Part shown: piece after piece, positions 53,247 through 61,912 of the stretch
How the letters are laid out: the number at the start of each line of letters is the position of its first letter
Numbering within the stretch: position 1 is the first letter of the stretch
NCBI GenBank assembly: GCA_002839375.1
Contig: PGXY01000010.1
Location: 332,371-396,370, forward strand
DNA: 64,000 bases
DNA from: Spirochaetae bacterium HGW-Spirochaetae-1
GTDB lineage: Bacteria > Spirochaetota > UBA4802 > UBA5550
Reading direction: 5' to 3'
The notes under the pieces: generated by a model
What the model saw: the letters and a program-made list of their open reading frames with translations, nothing else
Databases searched by the model: none
What the model was told of the DNA's origin: nothing
Made by a program: the position numbers and the translations under genes

Positions 53247-54680
53247 TCAATCCACCTCGCCGTCATCAAATACGATGGTGGCTCCGCCGACGTTGATGAC
53301 GTCACCCGGTTCAAGTACCCTGCTTTTTACCCGCTTGTTGTTGACCTTGAAATCACCGTCTCCGGCGATCGTATATTTTTTCTTTTTATTGTCGAAGGTG
53401 ATAGTGGCGTGCTTCTCCTCTATCTGCGTGATGCCGCTCATAATGGTCATGTCCGCACCCTTGGAAGCGCCGATGATGGTCTGGCCCTTGTTCAGCGTGA
53501 ATGACTTTGTCACTGCCCTGGCCGTGCCCGGATTTAATACCTCTATATTCGCGGCCCCCTTTTTTTTCTCGAACCTGATTTTCGACAGGAGCCACAGCAG
53601 CAATACTGCCAGGAGGAAGGGCACGAGCAGCAGGATGCTGAAATTTTTAAGCGGAAGCCCGAATACGGTGCTTGAGAAATAGAAGCGGACACCCTGGATC
53701 GGCCCATTGTCCGAGGCGTATCGTATCTTCACGTATTTTTTGTCGGCCGGGTCCATCGTCGCGGAATAGGTAATCAGGTACTCATTCAGGATCTGGCCCA
53801 CGATTTTCGAGTATACCAGGGCGAGTTCACTTCCGTCACCGGCATCGAACATCGCTCCGCCGGTCTGGAGAGCGATGTCTTTCAGGTGTATGTCCTTGCG
53901 TTCGCCGCCCCGTCCGAAATTGATGGCAAAGACGCTTATTCCTTCTTGCTGACAATCGCGTATGGGCTCAGTGTATGAATAGATTTTGGTGCCGAAATCC
54001 CGGTGCGGTTTCCCCGTATATTTATAGAAGGGCCTGTTCTCTCCGTCGGAGAGTATGAGTATGGCCTTGCGTCCTTTTATTGACCTGAATTCATCGACGG
54101 CACGGCTGAGGCTTGCGTATATCTCGGTATGCCCTTCTTCCCCCACAGGCATCCTGATTTGTCCCAGGAGGCTCTCTATCCTCGCTTTGTCAGACACGGG
54201 ACTGGAAAAAGATTCATAATATGAATTGTACGAGGCGAGTCCCACCCTGTCACGGGGATTGGTCATGCTTTGCAGGAACGTTGAAATGGCCGTCTTGGCG
54301 TGTCTGAACTTCATGTCGGCCTGATTGCGGGTCAGTCTCTGCTGCATGTCAAGGTACATGCTTCCCGAGTTGTCGATGAGGAGCAGAAAGTATATACCAT
54401 CCTCGTAGTTTGCCATTGTCTGAAAATCTTTGATCTCGGGAATGGGCCTGAAGCTGTCTCCATCGGCCGATTCGAAAACGGTGAACTTGTCCTTGCCGAT
54501 ATTTCTTATGGGCGCGCCATCTCTGTCCGTTACGCTTACGTATACCTTTACATCCTGCTTGAAGAGGAGCATGGACGGATCTATCTGTGAAATGCGGATA
54601 GTCTCGCCGTGCGAGGATGTCCAGGGTGCCAGCAGCGCCATAAGCGCCGCGGATATGATTGCTTTTTTTCCTGTTTTCAT
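53247..54680 (-). CDS. Exported von Willebrand factor A protein with C-terminal FHA domain
   Basis: A 477-residue protein. It has a signal peptide (about 1-24), a beta-rich segment, a VWA domain with MIDAS motif D103-x-S105-x-S107 (LIDNSGS), one membrane helix (about 345-365) and a cytoplasmic FHA fold (about 385-475). The FHA lacks two standard phosphothreonine contacts: the GR arginine is alanine (IIGAS) and the S of SxxH is Glu (IEEKH). It is last of the four-gene kinase operon. It may couple an extracytoplasmic VWA to intracellular signalling (inference). Confidence 0.82.
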   Translation of the reverse strand: MKTGKKAIISAALMALLAPWTSSHGETIRISQIDPSMLLFKQDVKVYVSVTDRDGAPIRNIGKDKFTVFESADGDSFRPIPEIKDFQTMANYEDGIYFLLLIDNSGSMYLDMQQRLTRNQADMKFRHAKTAISTFLQSMTNPRDRVGLASYNSYYESFSSPVSDKARIESLLGQIRMPVGEEGHTEIYASLSRAVDEFRSIKGRKAILILSDGENRPFYKYTGKPHRDFGTKIYSYTEPIRDCQQEGISVFAINFGRGGERKDIHLKDIALQTGGAMFDAGDGSELALVYSKIVGQILNEYLITYSATMDPADKKYVKIRYASDNGPIQGVRFYFSSTVFGLPLKNFSILLLVPFLLAVLLLWLLSKIRFEKKKGAANIEVLNPGTARAVTKSFTLNKGQTIIGASKGADMTIMSGITQIEEKHATITFDNKKKKYTIAGDGDFKVNNKRVKSRVLEPGDVINVGGATIVFDDGEVD

Positions 54681-54689
54681 GGGCCGCTC

Positions 54690-55577
54690 CTATTTGTACT
54701 GGTACAGCAGTTTCGCTGAACCGATTTTAATGACGTCCTCGTATTTCAGCATATGTTCGTTCACGGGATCGTCGTTCACAAGGATACTGCCATCGCCGGC
54801 CTTTGCTATGAATACATCGTCTTTTTTTATACTCACAAGCGCGTGGTTGTCCGATATGTTGTGATATCCTTCCAGCCTGATATCGTTTTTTTCCAGGGCG
54901 CCTATCCTGATCTTCTTCTGGTTTATCAAAAATTCTCTGCCTTTAAACCGCCCGTTTAAAAGCGTCAGCACCCCATAGGAGAGGCGCATCTCCACAAAGC
55001 CGTAAAAGAGTCCGATGAAAAGGCCGAATATAAGCAGTCCCAGGAGCCTGGCGAAGACGGTCCCGGGGAAGGCTATCCTGAAATATTCCAGAGCGAGCCC
55101 GCCGGCGAATCCCCCCGATATGCCGCCGATCATGCCGATCCTGATTTTATTCCACGAGCCCGAACGTACTCCGTCGACCATGCCTATGAACAGACCCAGG
55201 AATGCCCAGCCTATGGCGCGCGATATGGGCATACCCACGGTATTAAACTTCTTCATTGAATGGATGAGATATTCGCCGGTTATAAACAGGGCCGCCTGGC
55301 CGATGAAAAAACCGGCGGCGCCGCCCAGGGCCCCGATGACCATCCCCCGTGTCACACCCGTTATTATGCTTCGGCGGTGCGACATGATAATGCCGTCGCC
55401 GCTTCCGAAAAAGCCGCCGAGAAAAATTCCGAAGACGGCACCGAGGAAAATCGAGAATACCAGGTATGACGGAAAATCGGCTTGAAACAGCAGGGTTGTC
55501 TCGGCAGCGGGCCACGCGGCAAGTCCGGCCAAAAGGCCCACCAGGCACAGAAAGATCCTTCTCTTGATTGAAGACAT
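54690..55577 (-). CDS. Multi-span membrane protein with C-terminal FHA domain
   Basis: A 295-residue protein. Residues 1-200 form about six Gly-rich membrane segments (GIFLGGFFGSGDGI, GGISGGFAGGLALE) with a repeat-like pattern. Residues 210-293 are an FHA fold (IRIGALEKNDIRLEG...ISDNHALVSIK...GSILVNDDPV). The phosphothreonine arginine of the GR motif is Ala and the NGT segment is replaced, as in the next gene. It is 9 bp upstream of the VWA-FHA gene in the same operon. Confidence 0.78.
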   Translation of the reverse strand: MSSIKRRIFLCLVGLLAGLAAWPAAETTLLFQADFPSYLVFSIFLGAVFGIFLGGFFGSGDGIIMSHRRSIITGVTRGMVIGALGGAAGFFIGQAALFITGEYLIHSMKKFNTVGMPISRAIGWAFLGLFIGMVDGVRSGSWNKIRIGMIGGISGGFAGGLALEYFRIAFPGTVFARLLGLLIFGLFIGLFYGFVEMRLSYGVLTLLNGRFKGREFLINQKKIRIGALEKNDIRLEGYHNISDNHALVSIKKDDVFIAKAGDGSILVNDDPVNEHMLKYEDVIKIGSAKLLYQYK

Positions 55578-55603
55578 ATCTCGCTCCTTGTTATTGGTTT
55601 GGG

Positions 55604-57529
55604 CTAAAAAACATTGAATTCAATAGTATTATTTTCCATGTTCACGTTGACGATTACACGGGTATTTTTTGTTGAATTGATCTGAATTGATTCGGTTTTT
55701 ATAATACCTTTCTTCCGCGCCGTGATGTAGTAGCTGTTCGGCGGGAGCACTATGCGCCGTACCTCCGGTGAAAGCTTGTCGAGTTTTACAATTCTGGCAG
55801 TAGAGCCGCCTTCAATATAATAGGGGTTATTGTTGATAAGCACTTCGACATCGGGCTCGCTTGACCTGATAAGCAGGATTCCGGGGAAGGGAGCAATCTC
55901 GGCCTGGATATCGATCTGAGCCTGGTGCGGGAGCACGTCTATGCTGACGGTACGGTTGTAGTAGTTGGTCTTGGTAAAGTTGAAAATATATTTCTTGCCG
56001 CTTACAAGGAAATCTTTGGATTCCGGTTTATCGATAAAATCCTGCCACTTTACCCATCGGCCGCCATAATTTATGAAACAGTTTGTTTCATCAGTGATGA
56101 TCCTGCCCGAGCTTGAGTCGCTCACTGCACAGGTTATGGAGACGGGCATGGCGGCGAGGGGAGTGTGATCTATGGTGATTACCCTGGCGTTGTAATGTTC
56201 ATCTTCGGTCTTCTGTACCGCGCGCGGTTTAAGAAAAAAATCACGCTGGTAAATCCTGTTGTCTATGTCGACCATGAGCCGGTAAGAACCGGTCGGCAAA
56301 TACATTCTCGCCGATGTATAGGCAACTGCCGCTTTATCTTCATTCATAGTACCGGGGGTGAACTCAAGAACTCCGTTCTCCACGGGCGTATATCCCTGAG
56401 GTCCGCGCACCAGCAGATTTCCGCGTATATAACGCGCAGCGCCGTTCTTTTCCGCCGTGTTTATTTTAATCTTGGCACGCAGGGCTCCGAATTCATCGGC
56501 TTTGTAAAACTCATGGTGATATCCCTTCTTGCAGACGTAGAAACCTATGGCCGCTGATATCGCGGCAAAGAGGCAGAGTGCGGCCGCAATCTTCAGTACG
56601 CTGCGTACGGGTGATATGGCGCTTGCGGTCGCTTTGCTTTTTTTTGATTTCTTTGAGTCGGCGGTTTTTCCCTGGATAAAAAGGCGGATGGTTTCGTCTA
56701 TCATTTCCTGGCTTTTATATTTCTTAAGCTGGACTGACAGTATTCTGATTATCTCCTCTAAATCTTTGTATCTTTTTTTGATTTTATGATGCATGGCTTT
56801 TTTGATAATGCGGCCCGTCAGCGAAGTGACCTTCGGGTTCACTTTCGAGGGCCTGGTATACTTGCCCTTTTGTATGCGGTTGATATTTTCCGAGGATATG
56901 TCGCCGGGATAGGGGCATTTTCCCGTCACCATCTCATACAGCACGACCCCCATGGAGTAGATATCGGCCCGTTTGTCCACATTCCTGGTGTCGGTGATCT
57001 GCTCCGGTGACATATAGGCCGGTGTTCCCAGGGTCATCTCCCTGGTCAGATACTTGTCGTGAAATTCCTTGGATGTGGCGATCCCGAAATCGGTCAGTTT
57101 CACAACACCCTCTCTGGAGATTAAAACATTGGCCGGTTTGATATCCCTGTGGATCACGTCCTTGTCGTGGGCGTATTTCAGCGCCCCGGCTATCCGGTAA
57201 AATATGAGCAGGGCGATCTCGTTGGGCAGATACCTGTTTTTTTCTATCAGGGCATCGAGGGATATGCCATCGACATATTCCATAACGATGTAGTAGGAGG
57301 GCCCTTCCTTGAAATGGTCGAAGACCTGTACTATGTTGTCATTGCGAAAATCGATCTGGAGCTGGGCCTCTCTCTTGAATCTTTCAATGACCGAATTTTT
57401 GGCGTTGAAGGTGAGGCGCTTCAAAATGACGTCCTTGTTCAGGGTCGGGTGCCTGGCCTTCAATATCTCGCCCATTCCTCCCCTGGCTATTCTTTCCGTT
57501 ACCGTATATTTACCGACCTTTGTTTTCAT
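55604..57529 (-). CDS. Membrane Ser/Thr protein kinase with extracytoplasmic PEGA-like domain
   Basis: A 641-residue receptor kinase. Residues about 5-265 are a Hanks-type kinase domain: glycine loop GGMGE, catalytic K37 (VILKRL), HRD loop (D129, K131, N134), DFG (D147-G149) and activation segment TLGTPAYMSPEQ. A juxtamembrane coiled coil and Lys-rich stretch precede a single membrane helix (about 315-335). The periplasmic part ends with a PEGA-like beta domain (around residues 545-625; GILLIRSSEPDVEVLINN). ATG 57529, after GGGAGAAG, is preferred over the frame's upstream ATG at 57598. Second gene of the operon. Confidence 0.88.
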   Translation of the reverse strand: MKTKVGKYTVTERIARGGMGEILKARHPTLNKDVILKRLTFNAKNSVIERFKREAQLQIDFRNDNIVQVFDHFKEGPSYYIVMEYVDGISLDALIEKNRYLPNEIALLIFYRIAGALKYAHDKDVIHRDIKPANVLISREGVVKLTDFGIATSKEFHDKYLTREMTLGTPAYMSPEQITDTRNVDKRADIYSMGVVLYEMVTGKCPYPGDISSENINRIQKGKYTRPSKVNPKVTSLTGRIIKKAMHHKIKKRYKDLEEIIRILSVQLKKYKSQEMIDETIRLFIQGKTADSKKSKKSKATASAISPVRSVLKIAAALCLFAAISAAIGFYVCKKGYHHEFYKADEFGALRAKIKINTAEKNGAARYIRGNLLVRGPQGYTPVENGVLEFTPGTMNEDKAAVAYTSARMYLPTGSYRLMVDIDNRIYQRDFFLKPRAVQKTEDEHYNARVITIDHTPLAAMPVSITCAVSDSSSGRIITDETNCFINYGGRWVKWQDFIDKPESKDFLVSGKKYIFNFTKTNYYNRTVSIDVLPHQAQIDIQAEIAPFPGILLIRSSEPDVEVLINNNPYYIEGGSTARIVKLDKLSPEVRRIVLPPNSYYITARKKGIIKTESIQINSTKNTRVIVNVNMENNTIEFNVF

Positions 57530-57551
57530 GCTTCTCCCTGTTGTACGGTTA

Positions 57552-58589
57552 TTACAGCCCGTAATAATCGTCGAGTATCTGCGAAATGGAATTGTCAATC
57601 TCCATGATATCTTCTTCCAGTTTAATATTCCTCATCGGATCAATTTTTGCAATAATAAATTTATCGGGATTGTTAATCTGGATATATTTCCCGTCGGCCC
57701 GTTTTTCATAGAGTGAGTCGATGGGCCTGTGGCCGCCGAAATAGAGACCGCTCCCGGCGTCAATTCCCAGGTGCTCAGCCATCATAAATGCGACGCTCCC
57801 GTATTCAGCAGCGTCGTTATCGGTCCAGGTGAGTCCTTCCACCACTGCGGGATGAGCCCGGTAGTTGATTATTTCCTCGCGGGAATAATGGCCTGCCGGT
57901 TCTGCGTGCGAAGCAAGAAATCCATTACCCGCGACCAGAAGCGGCAGGTTTCTTTCAAATTGATAATAGCTGCTGATGAAATCCGGTCCGTAAAATAGTT
58001 CCAGGTATGACGAAACCATGTTTCCTTCGAAGGCGTACTTTATATAGGGATGGTTGCCGTTGCCCTCTTCATTGGTAATATTTTCATGATTTCCTTTCAG
58101 GAAATGGAAATTTTCCGGAAACTCGGTTTTGAGGCGCATTACTATCTCCATGACACCCAGGCTTTCGCGCATTTCATCATCCATGTTCCGGTGCTCGCGG
58201 TAATTGTTGACAAATTCTCCCACCGCGGCGTTCCAGCGATCATAGGCACGGCCCTCGGAATGCATACCGTCGCCCAGGCATATAAGCTGGATTTCGTTTT
58301 TAAAAAGGCGATCCAGTACGCTTGTTCCATCGTCATCCCTGCGCAGCAGCACACTCAGAAGAAAATCCATCCTGGCGTGTATGTCCGGGACCAGTATGCT
58401 CGGCAAAACGCGGTTTAAATAGATGATACCGCCGGGAAGACCTTCATTATCGCGCGGCCGTATCAGGGGATCTTCACGAGTGAACTGATTATTGGTTTCC
58501 TCGATCAGCCTGATCATATGAGACGCATCGGGAGGATGATCCCGTTCGTATATATCGATTAGTTCTTTTTCAAACCGGGTATATATCAT
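57552..58589 (-). CDS. PPP-type metallophosphatase (Ser/Thr protein phosphatase fold)
   Basis: A 345-residue calcineurin-like phosphatase. The metal ligands are visible in order: D69-x-H71 (PDIHAR), D107 (GDGMHSEG), N167-H168 (KGNHEN), H in ASHAEP and H in GGHRP. The GD motif reads GDGMHSEGR, so the GDxxDRG consensus of PP1/PP2A is loosened. It lies 22 bp upstream of the Ser/Thr kinase and may reverse its phosphorylations. It is first in a four-gene operon. Confidence 0.8.
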   Translation of the reverse strand: MIYTRFEKELIDIYERDHPPDASHMIRLIEETNNQFTREDPLIRPRDNEGLPGGIIYLNRVLPSILVPDIHARMDFLLSVLLRRDDDGTSVLDRLFKNEIQLICLGDGMHSEGRAYDRWNAAVGEFVNNYREHRNMDDEMRESLGVMEIVMRLKTEFPENFHFLKGNHENITNEEGNGNHPYIKYAFEGNMVSSYLELFYGPDFISSYYQFERNLPLLVAGNGFLASHAEPAGHYSREEIINYRAHPAVVEGLTWTDNDAAEYGSVAFMMAEHLGIDAGSGLYFGGHRPIDSLYEKRADGKYIQINNPDKFIIAKIDPMRNIKLEEDIMEIDNSISQILDDYYGL

Positions 58590-58811
58590 TTCTGTCAGTG
58601 CTTAGTCTGTTATGTTTTCCGTAACACATCGATTCATGGTCATGAGCTTCACGGTCGGGCCGCGTGGCGGCAAAAAATCATAGCGGGACTTGCCGTAACT
58701 CTTTCGTTTCTCGCCAATGGAACTTCAGGAGTATTATGGGAATATCCCGCTCCGTCGAACATGCAATCGGCACGGTATACGGCAAGTCTGCTATATTTTT
58801 TAAACCGTGTG

Positions 58812-59342
58812 TTAGTCGCTGATGACCGTTTTGTTGATTTCAGAGAATTTATTGGATATAATCATTGTTGCCCTGGACAGTGCTTTTGTTTCCTGTTTCG
58901 CGTTTACCGGGTTTTTACACAGGGCGATTTTATATGCCGCCGAGGTCATTTGAACCGGGCCTTTTTCAAACTCTATCTCTTCGTCAATGAACACGTCTCC
59001 GCCGAGTATGGAATCTTCTTTTGTGGCGGCCTCGGGAACATCCTTTCGCAGGCCGATGCTTACGTATTCAACCTTCCTGCCCTGTTCCGAAAGAGGGCCT
59101 ATGTTAACCAGGGAGCCCGAGTAGGTAAGGACCAGGACACCGTGCGTATCATCCTTGGCCAGCATGTCGACCTCTTCCATTTCGAGCCTTTCTATTTCTG
59201 ATTCAAATGCTTCCTTTTTTTTGAGCCAGGCCTCGGACATTATGTCCAGCGATTCCGGTGTGTCGGGCAGTCCCGATGTTTTAAAGATGTCCTTGATGTG
59301 CTCCTGGATGTTCTGAGGTATTTGTTCAAAATGTTCTCCCAT
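58812..59342 (-). CDS. Unrecognised protein, paralogue of the divergent HU-fusion protein
   Basis: A 176-residue soluble, acidic protein from ATG 59342 after an AGGAGG site. It aligns along its full length with residues 1-200 of the divergent neighbour: PQNIQEHIKDIFKTSGLPDT, VLTYSGSL and RKDVPE versus LHTSGLPDT, LTYSGSL and RADVPE. It has no known motif and no HU domain. Its own promoter (59407-59435) and that of the neighbour face each other, so the pair may be co-regulated. Confidence 0.68.
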   Translation of the reverse strand: MGEHFEQIPQNIQEHIKDIFKTSGLPDTPESLDIMSEAWLKKKEAFESEIERLEMEEVDMLAKDDTHGVLVLTYSGSLVNIGPLSEQGRKVEYVSIGLRKDVPEAATKEDSILGGDVFIDEEIEFEKGPVQMTSAAYKIALCKNPVNAKQETKALSRATMIISNKFSEINKTVISD

Positions 59343-59406
59343 AATTTCCTCCTGATTAAAATAATTTATTTTTTTGTACAGGCACGAGTGATTAAAAAAA
59401 TCATTC

Positions 59407-59435
59407 AATATACGGAGAAATCAGGTTCAAGTCAA
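59407..59435 (-). promoter_or_regulatory. Promoter of the 58812-59342 gene
   Basis: TTGACT (59430-59435) and TATATT (59407-59412) on the minus strand with a 17-bp spacer, placing the start about 60 nt before the ATG. Confidence 0.65.
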
Positions 59436-59494
59436 CAAACGAGTTAAAAAAAATGAATATTCCAAATAAATTATATCGTGTTCATGACAAAATA

Positions 59495-59523
59495 TTGAAA
59501 TTACGGGGAATATTTACTATATA
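59495..59523 (+). promoter_or_regulatory. Promoter of the HU-fusion gene
   Basis: TTGAAA (59495-59500) and TATATA (59518-59523) with a 17-bp spacer. Since the ATG at 59523 would lie in the -10 box, the downstream ATG at 59577 must be the start. Confidence 0.65.
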
Positions 59524-59576
59524 TGAATGATTCATTTACTACAGTATTTTCCAATTTCACTGTCAAAGGGGCATAT

Positions 59577-60476
59577 ATGGAAAAAGTGATCAACACCCTG
59601 CCGGAACATATTCAGGTTCACCTGCGTGAAATACTGCATACTTCCGGGCTTCCCGATACCGGGGAATCGCTGGAGGCCATTGCAAAAAACTGGATTGATA
59701 AAATGAATTTATTCCAGGGACAGATCAAATCCCTGGATATGATCGAAACCGGCGTGTTCACCGCCGATGATCCCAGGGGAGCGCTGGCGCTTACCTATTC
59801 CGGCTCTCTCATCAGCCTGGGGCCGTCGCGCGACGGACTTCGCTGGATGGAGTATCACAGCATAAAACTGCGGGCCGATGTGCCGGAGATCTTAAAAACC
59901 CCGGAGGCAAAAATCAAGGCCGATACGGGAACGGACAAAATACTGGAGTTCGAATCGGGTGTCATCAAGAGCACATCGGCTCTTTACCGGATTGCGGTAT
60001 GCCGCGACGATGTGAGGCCTGAAGAGCAGGAAATGAGAATACGCGAGGCGGTGCTGTTTCTGACCAACGGCTTTGTTAAAATCAATATGTCCCTCGCTAT
60101 CAACAGGGATCTGGAAGATGTGCAGTTCACGATGAAATCCATAATCCAGCAGGTGGCGGCCCGGAACGATATCACCCTCAGGAAAGCACGGCAGATTATC
60201 GATGATTACCTGATCATACTGGAAAGCGGCATGCTACTCGGCGAGAGGGTGCCCCTGGGCAGGCTGGGCAGGCTCTATCTCAAGATGCAGCCGGCACGCA
60301 AGGCGCGCATGGGGAAAAACTTCAGCGGTGAGGAAGTGATGATTAAGGCCAGGCCGGCAATGCCGGCGCCCAGGATGTCGTTCAGCAGCCGGATGAAGGA
60401 GCGCGCCGCAGTCGTGGAACCGGCACTGGACAATCAAGTGGACGGGGACACTGATAATGATGACGATAAATATTAA
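59577..60476 (+). CDS. HU/IHF-like DNA-binding protein fused to an unrecognised N-terminal domain
   Basis: A 299-residue protein. Residues 1-200 are homologous to the divergent 176-residue protein. Residues about 203-285 show an HU/IHF-like arrangement: the TLRKARQIIDDYLIIL helix pair, the LGRLGRLYLKM arm strand, RKARMGKNFSGEEVMIKA and a final helix. The intercalating proline of HU (RNPQTG) is replaced (KNFSG), which predicts weaker DNA bending. A charged acidic tail follows. The start is ATG 59577, with AAGGGG upstream. It may be a nucleoid-like protein guided by its N-terminal domain (inference). Confidence 0.72.
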   Translation: MEKVINTLPEHIQVHLREILHTSGLPDTGESLEAIAKNWIDKMNLFQGQIKSLDMIETGVFTADDPRGALALTYSGSLISLGPSRDGLRWMEYHSIKLRADVPEILKTPEAKIKADTGTDKILEFESGVIKSTSALYRIAVCRDDVRPEEQEMRIREAVLFLTNGFVKINMSLAINRDLEDVQFTMKSIIQQVAARNDITLRKARQIIDDYLIILESGMLLGERVPLGRLGRLYLKMQPARKARMGKNFSGEEVMIKARPAMPAPRMSFSSRMKERAAVVEPALDNQVDGDTDNDDDKY

Positions 60477-60502
60477 ATCTAAGCTCCGGAATAATGGTCA
60501 TG

Positions 60503-60910
60503 TTATTTTTCTGCTGAGTGGGGAGAGAGACCGCGGAGAACTTCAGTGATATACTTTTTATCGCCTTTGCCTGATGCGACGCGCATCATCATGGCATACA
60601 GCCTGTCTGAAGGGTCGTCGATCGTTATACCGTTGAAGTCAAGGAAAACCAGACCGGCTGCCAGTGCGGTGCGCTTGTTTCCATCGAGAAAGGGGTGGTT
60701 CTGTGCTATGTGAAATATATAGGCGGCTGCCATTTCAAAGATATCATTTTGGAGATACTTTCCGTCAAAAGTTGATCGTGGAATAGCCATGGCCGAGCTT
60801 AAAAGTGTAATGTCACGGATGCCTGTTTCCCCGCCGTATAGTGAAACCTGGTTTCCGTGAATTTCAATTAGCTCTGCCAGTGTAAGAAAGTTTATTTCAG
60901 GCTGTTTCAT
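60503..60910 (-). CDS. doc: Doc/Fic-family toxin
   Basis: A 135-residue protein of the Fic/Doc fold. The HPFLDGNKRTAL motif (H72, D76, K79, R80) is the Doc version of the HxFx(D/E)GNxR catalytic loop. Doc phosphorylates elongation factor Tu and stops translation. It lacks the inhibitory motif of larger Fic proteins, which agrees with control by a separate antitoxin. Its start overlaps the antitoxin stop by four bases. The antitoxin is of the AbrB/MazE type instead of Phd, so pairing is mosaic. Confidence 0.85.
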   Translation of the reverse strand: MKQPEINFLTLAELIEIHGNQVSLYGGETGIRDITLLSSAMAIPRSTFDGKYLQNDIFEMAAAYIFHIAQNHPFLDGNKRTALAAGLVFLDFNGITIDDPSDRLYAMMMRVASGKGDKKYITEVLRGLSPHSAEK

Positions 60911-61134
60911 TTTGCGAGTTTCTTGAGGGTGGCTGAATGTTTACTGTTGATTTTATCAAGGGAAGCTTTGAGCCTGTTCAACCTTTCCCTGTCTTTTACG
61001 GGTGAGAGTATAATGCTGCTCCCATCGGTTGACATTTCCAGCAGGGAATCGCTATCGATATCCAGCAGTTCCATTACGGGCTTATCGATTATTACCGCTG
61101 AGCTGTTCCCGTGCTGTATTATTTTCTTTATCAT
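60907..61134 (-). CDS. AbrB/MazE-type antitoxin
   Basis: A 75-residue antitoxin with an N-terminal swapped-hairpin AbrB motif (KIIQHGNSSAVIIDKPVMELL, with the strand pair and MELL turn) and a charged C-terminal helix that should bind the toxin. ATG 61134 with GGAGG at the right distance is the start; the frame's earlier codon at 61188 lies in the promoter. Overlap with doc (ATGA) shows coupling. AbrB-fold antitoxins repress their own promoter. Confidence 0.83.
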   Translation of the reverse strand: MIKKIIQHGNSSAVIIDKPVMELLDIDSDSLLEMSTDGSSIILSPVKDRERLNRLKASLDKINSKHSATLKKLAK

Positions 61135-61150
61135 GTAAAGCCTCCAAGTA

Positions 61151-61188
61151 TGTATACACAATATAGATACATTGATTCGGGCAGTCAA
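61151..61188 (-). promoter_or_regulatory. Promoter and likely operator of the toxin-antitoxin operon
   Basis: TTGACT (61183-61188) and TATATT (61160-61165) on the minus strand, 17-bp spacer. An inverted TGTAT...ATACA (61151-61155 and 61167-61171), with a TGTATACA palindrome at 61151-61158, covers the -10 and start site, a natural place for self-repression by the antitoxin. Confidence 0.6.
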
Positions 61189-61321
61189 GCAAATATTCCG
61201 GTTACCTCCTCAATTGAAAGAAAAAATCCACTTCCCATCGTTCATGAATTCCGCAATTCATCCCCCTGAAAGTTCATATTTTGAAAGATCGTTGCCTCAA
61301 TGCGGCTATTGGCAGGCTGCC

Positions 61322-61354
61322 GCCTGCGGGCAGGTCTTGACCTGCCCGGCAGGC
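61322..61354. repeat. REP-like GC-rich palindrome
   Basis: The inner arms CGGGCAGGTC/GACCTGCCCG (61327-61336 with 61339-61348) are perfect around a TT loop, and outer arms GCCTG/CAGGC extend it with one bulged G. It lies just downstream of the gene at 61369 and looks like a repetitive extragenic palindrome, not a terminator, since no T tract follows. Confidence 0.6.
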
Positions 61355-61368
61355 GCGCCCAATCCGGT

Positions 61369-61689
61369 TCACCTGTCGGCGGGGGTGGCCGTTACCGCCT
61401 CACCGGCGCGCAGGCGCGGGAAATTCACCTTGAAGAAAAGGTTGTAGCCCGAGATGTTCCCGGCGCGAGCCGCTTCCTCCCAGGATTGGCGCTGTTCTCC
61501 ATTGAGCCCTTTCCATGCCGCTGCCGTTTCCCTGAAGCAGGAGCGGATCTTCACCTGCGCTTCCGTGTTCGGCTGGCGGGGAATGCCCTTTCTCCGTACA
61601 TAGGTTCCGCCGTTCCTGCGGACAAAGACAAGGTCTCCGATCTGTTTTGAAAAGCCGGTAAATACGGGATTGAGTTTAACATCAGCCAT
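61369..61689 (-). CDS. Small phage-like protein
   Basis: A 106-residue basic protein behind AGGAGG. It contains WKGLNGEQRQSWEEAARAG then SGYNLFFKVN, a pattern common in small phage-associated or prophage structural/unknown proteins. No membrane segment. It lies alone between the toxin-antitoxin pair and a structured noncoding stretch, so it is probably a remnant or cargo of a mobile region (inference). I do not know its function. Confidence 0.5.
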   Translation of the reverse strand: MADVKLNPVFTGFSKQIGDLVFVRRNGGTYVRRKGIPRQPNTEAQVKIRSCFRETAAAWKGLNGEQRQSWEEAARAGNISGYNLFFKVNFPRLRAGEAVTATPADR

Positions 61690-61870
61690 AGCTGGCCTCC
61701 TGTTATTGAGAAGTTACGGGGATGGGCGTCGTGCGCTCCATGTCTCCCGTGTGGTTATCTATAATACGAAGGGCCTTCGGGTGGATTAAAAAGATTTTTG
61801 GGAAAAATATTTTTAATCCGAAAAAAATTTTTTGGGGGTTTCGGCAGGGACCCTGCCTGGGTTTGTGTCC

Positions 61871-61899
61871 CGGGGAGGCGCTTCCATGCGCCGTCCTCG
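61871..61899. other. GC-rich hairpin with TTCCAT loop
   Basis: An 11-pair stem with one bulged base and a TTCCAT loop. The next hairpin 14 bp downstream has a very similar loop (GTCCAT). Confidence 0.6.
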
Positions 61900-61912
61900 G
61901 CCGCCATACAGC

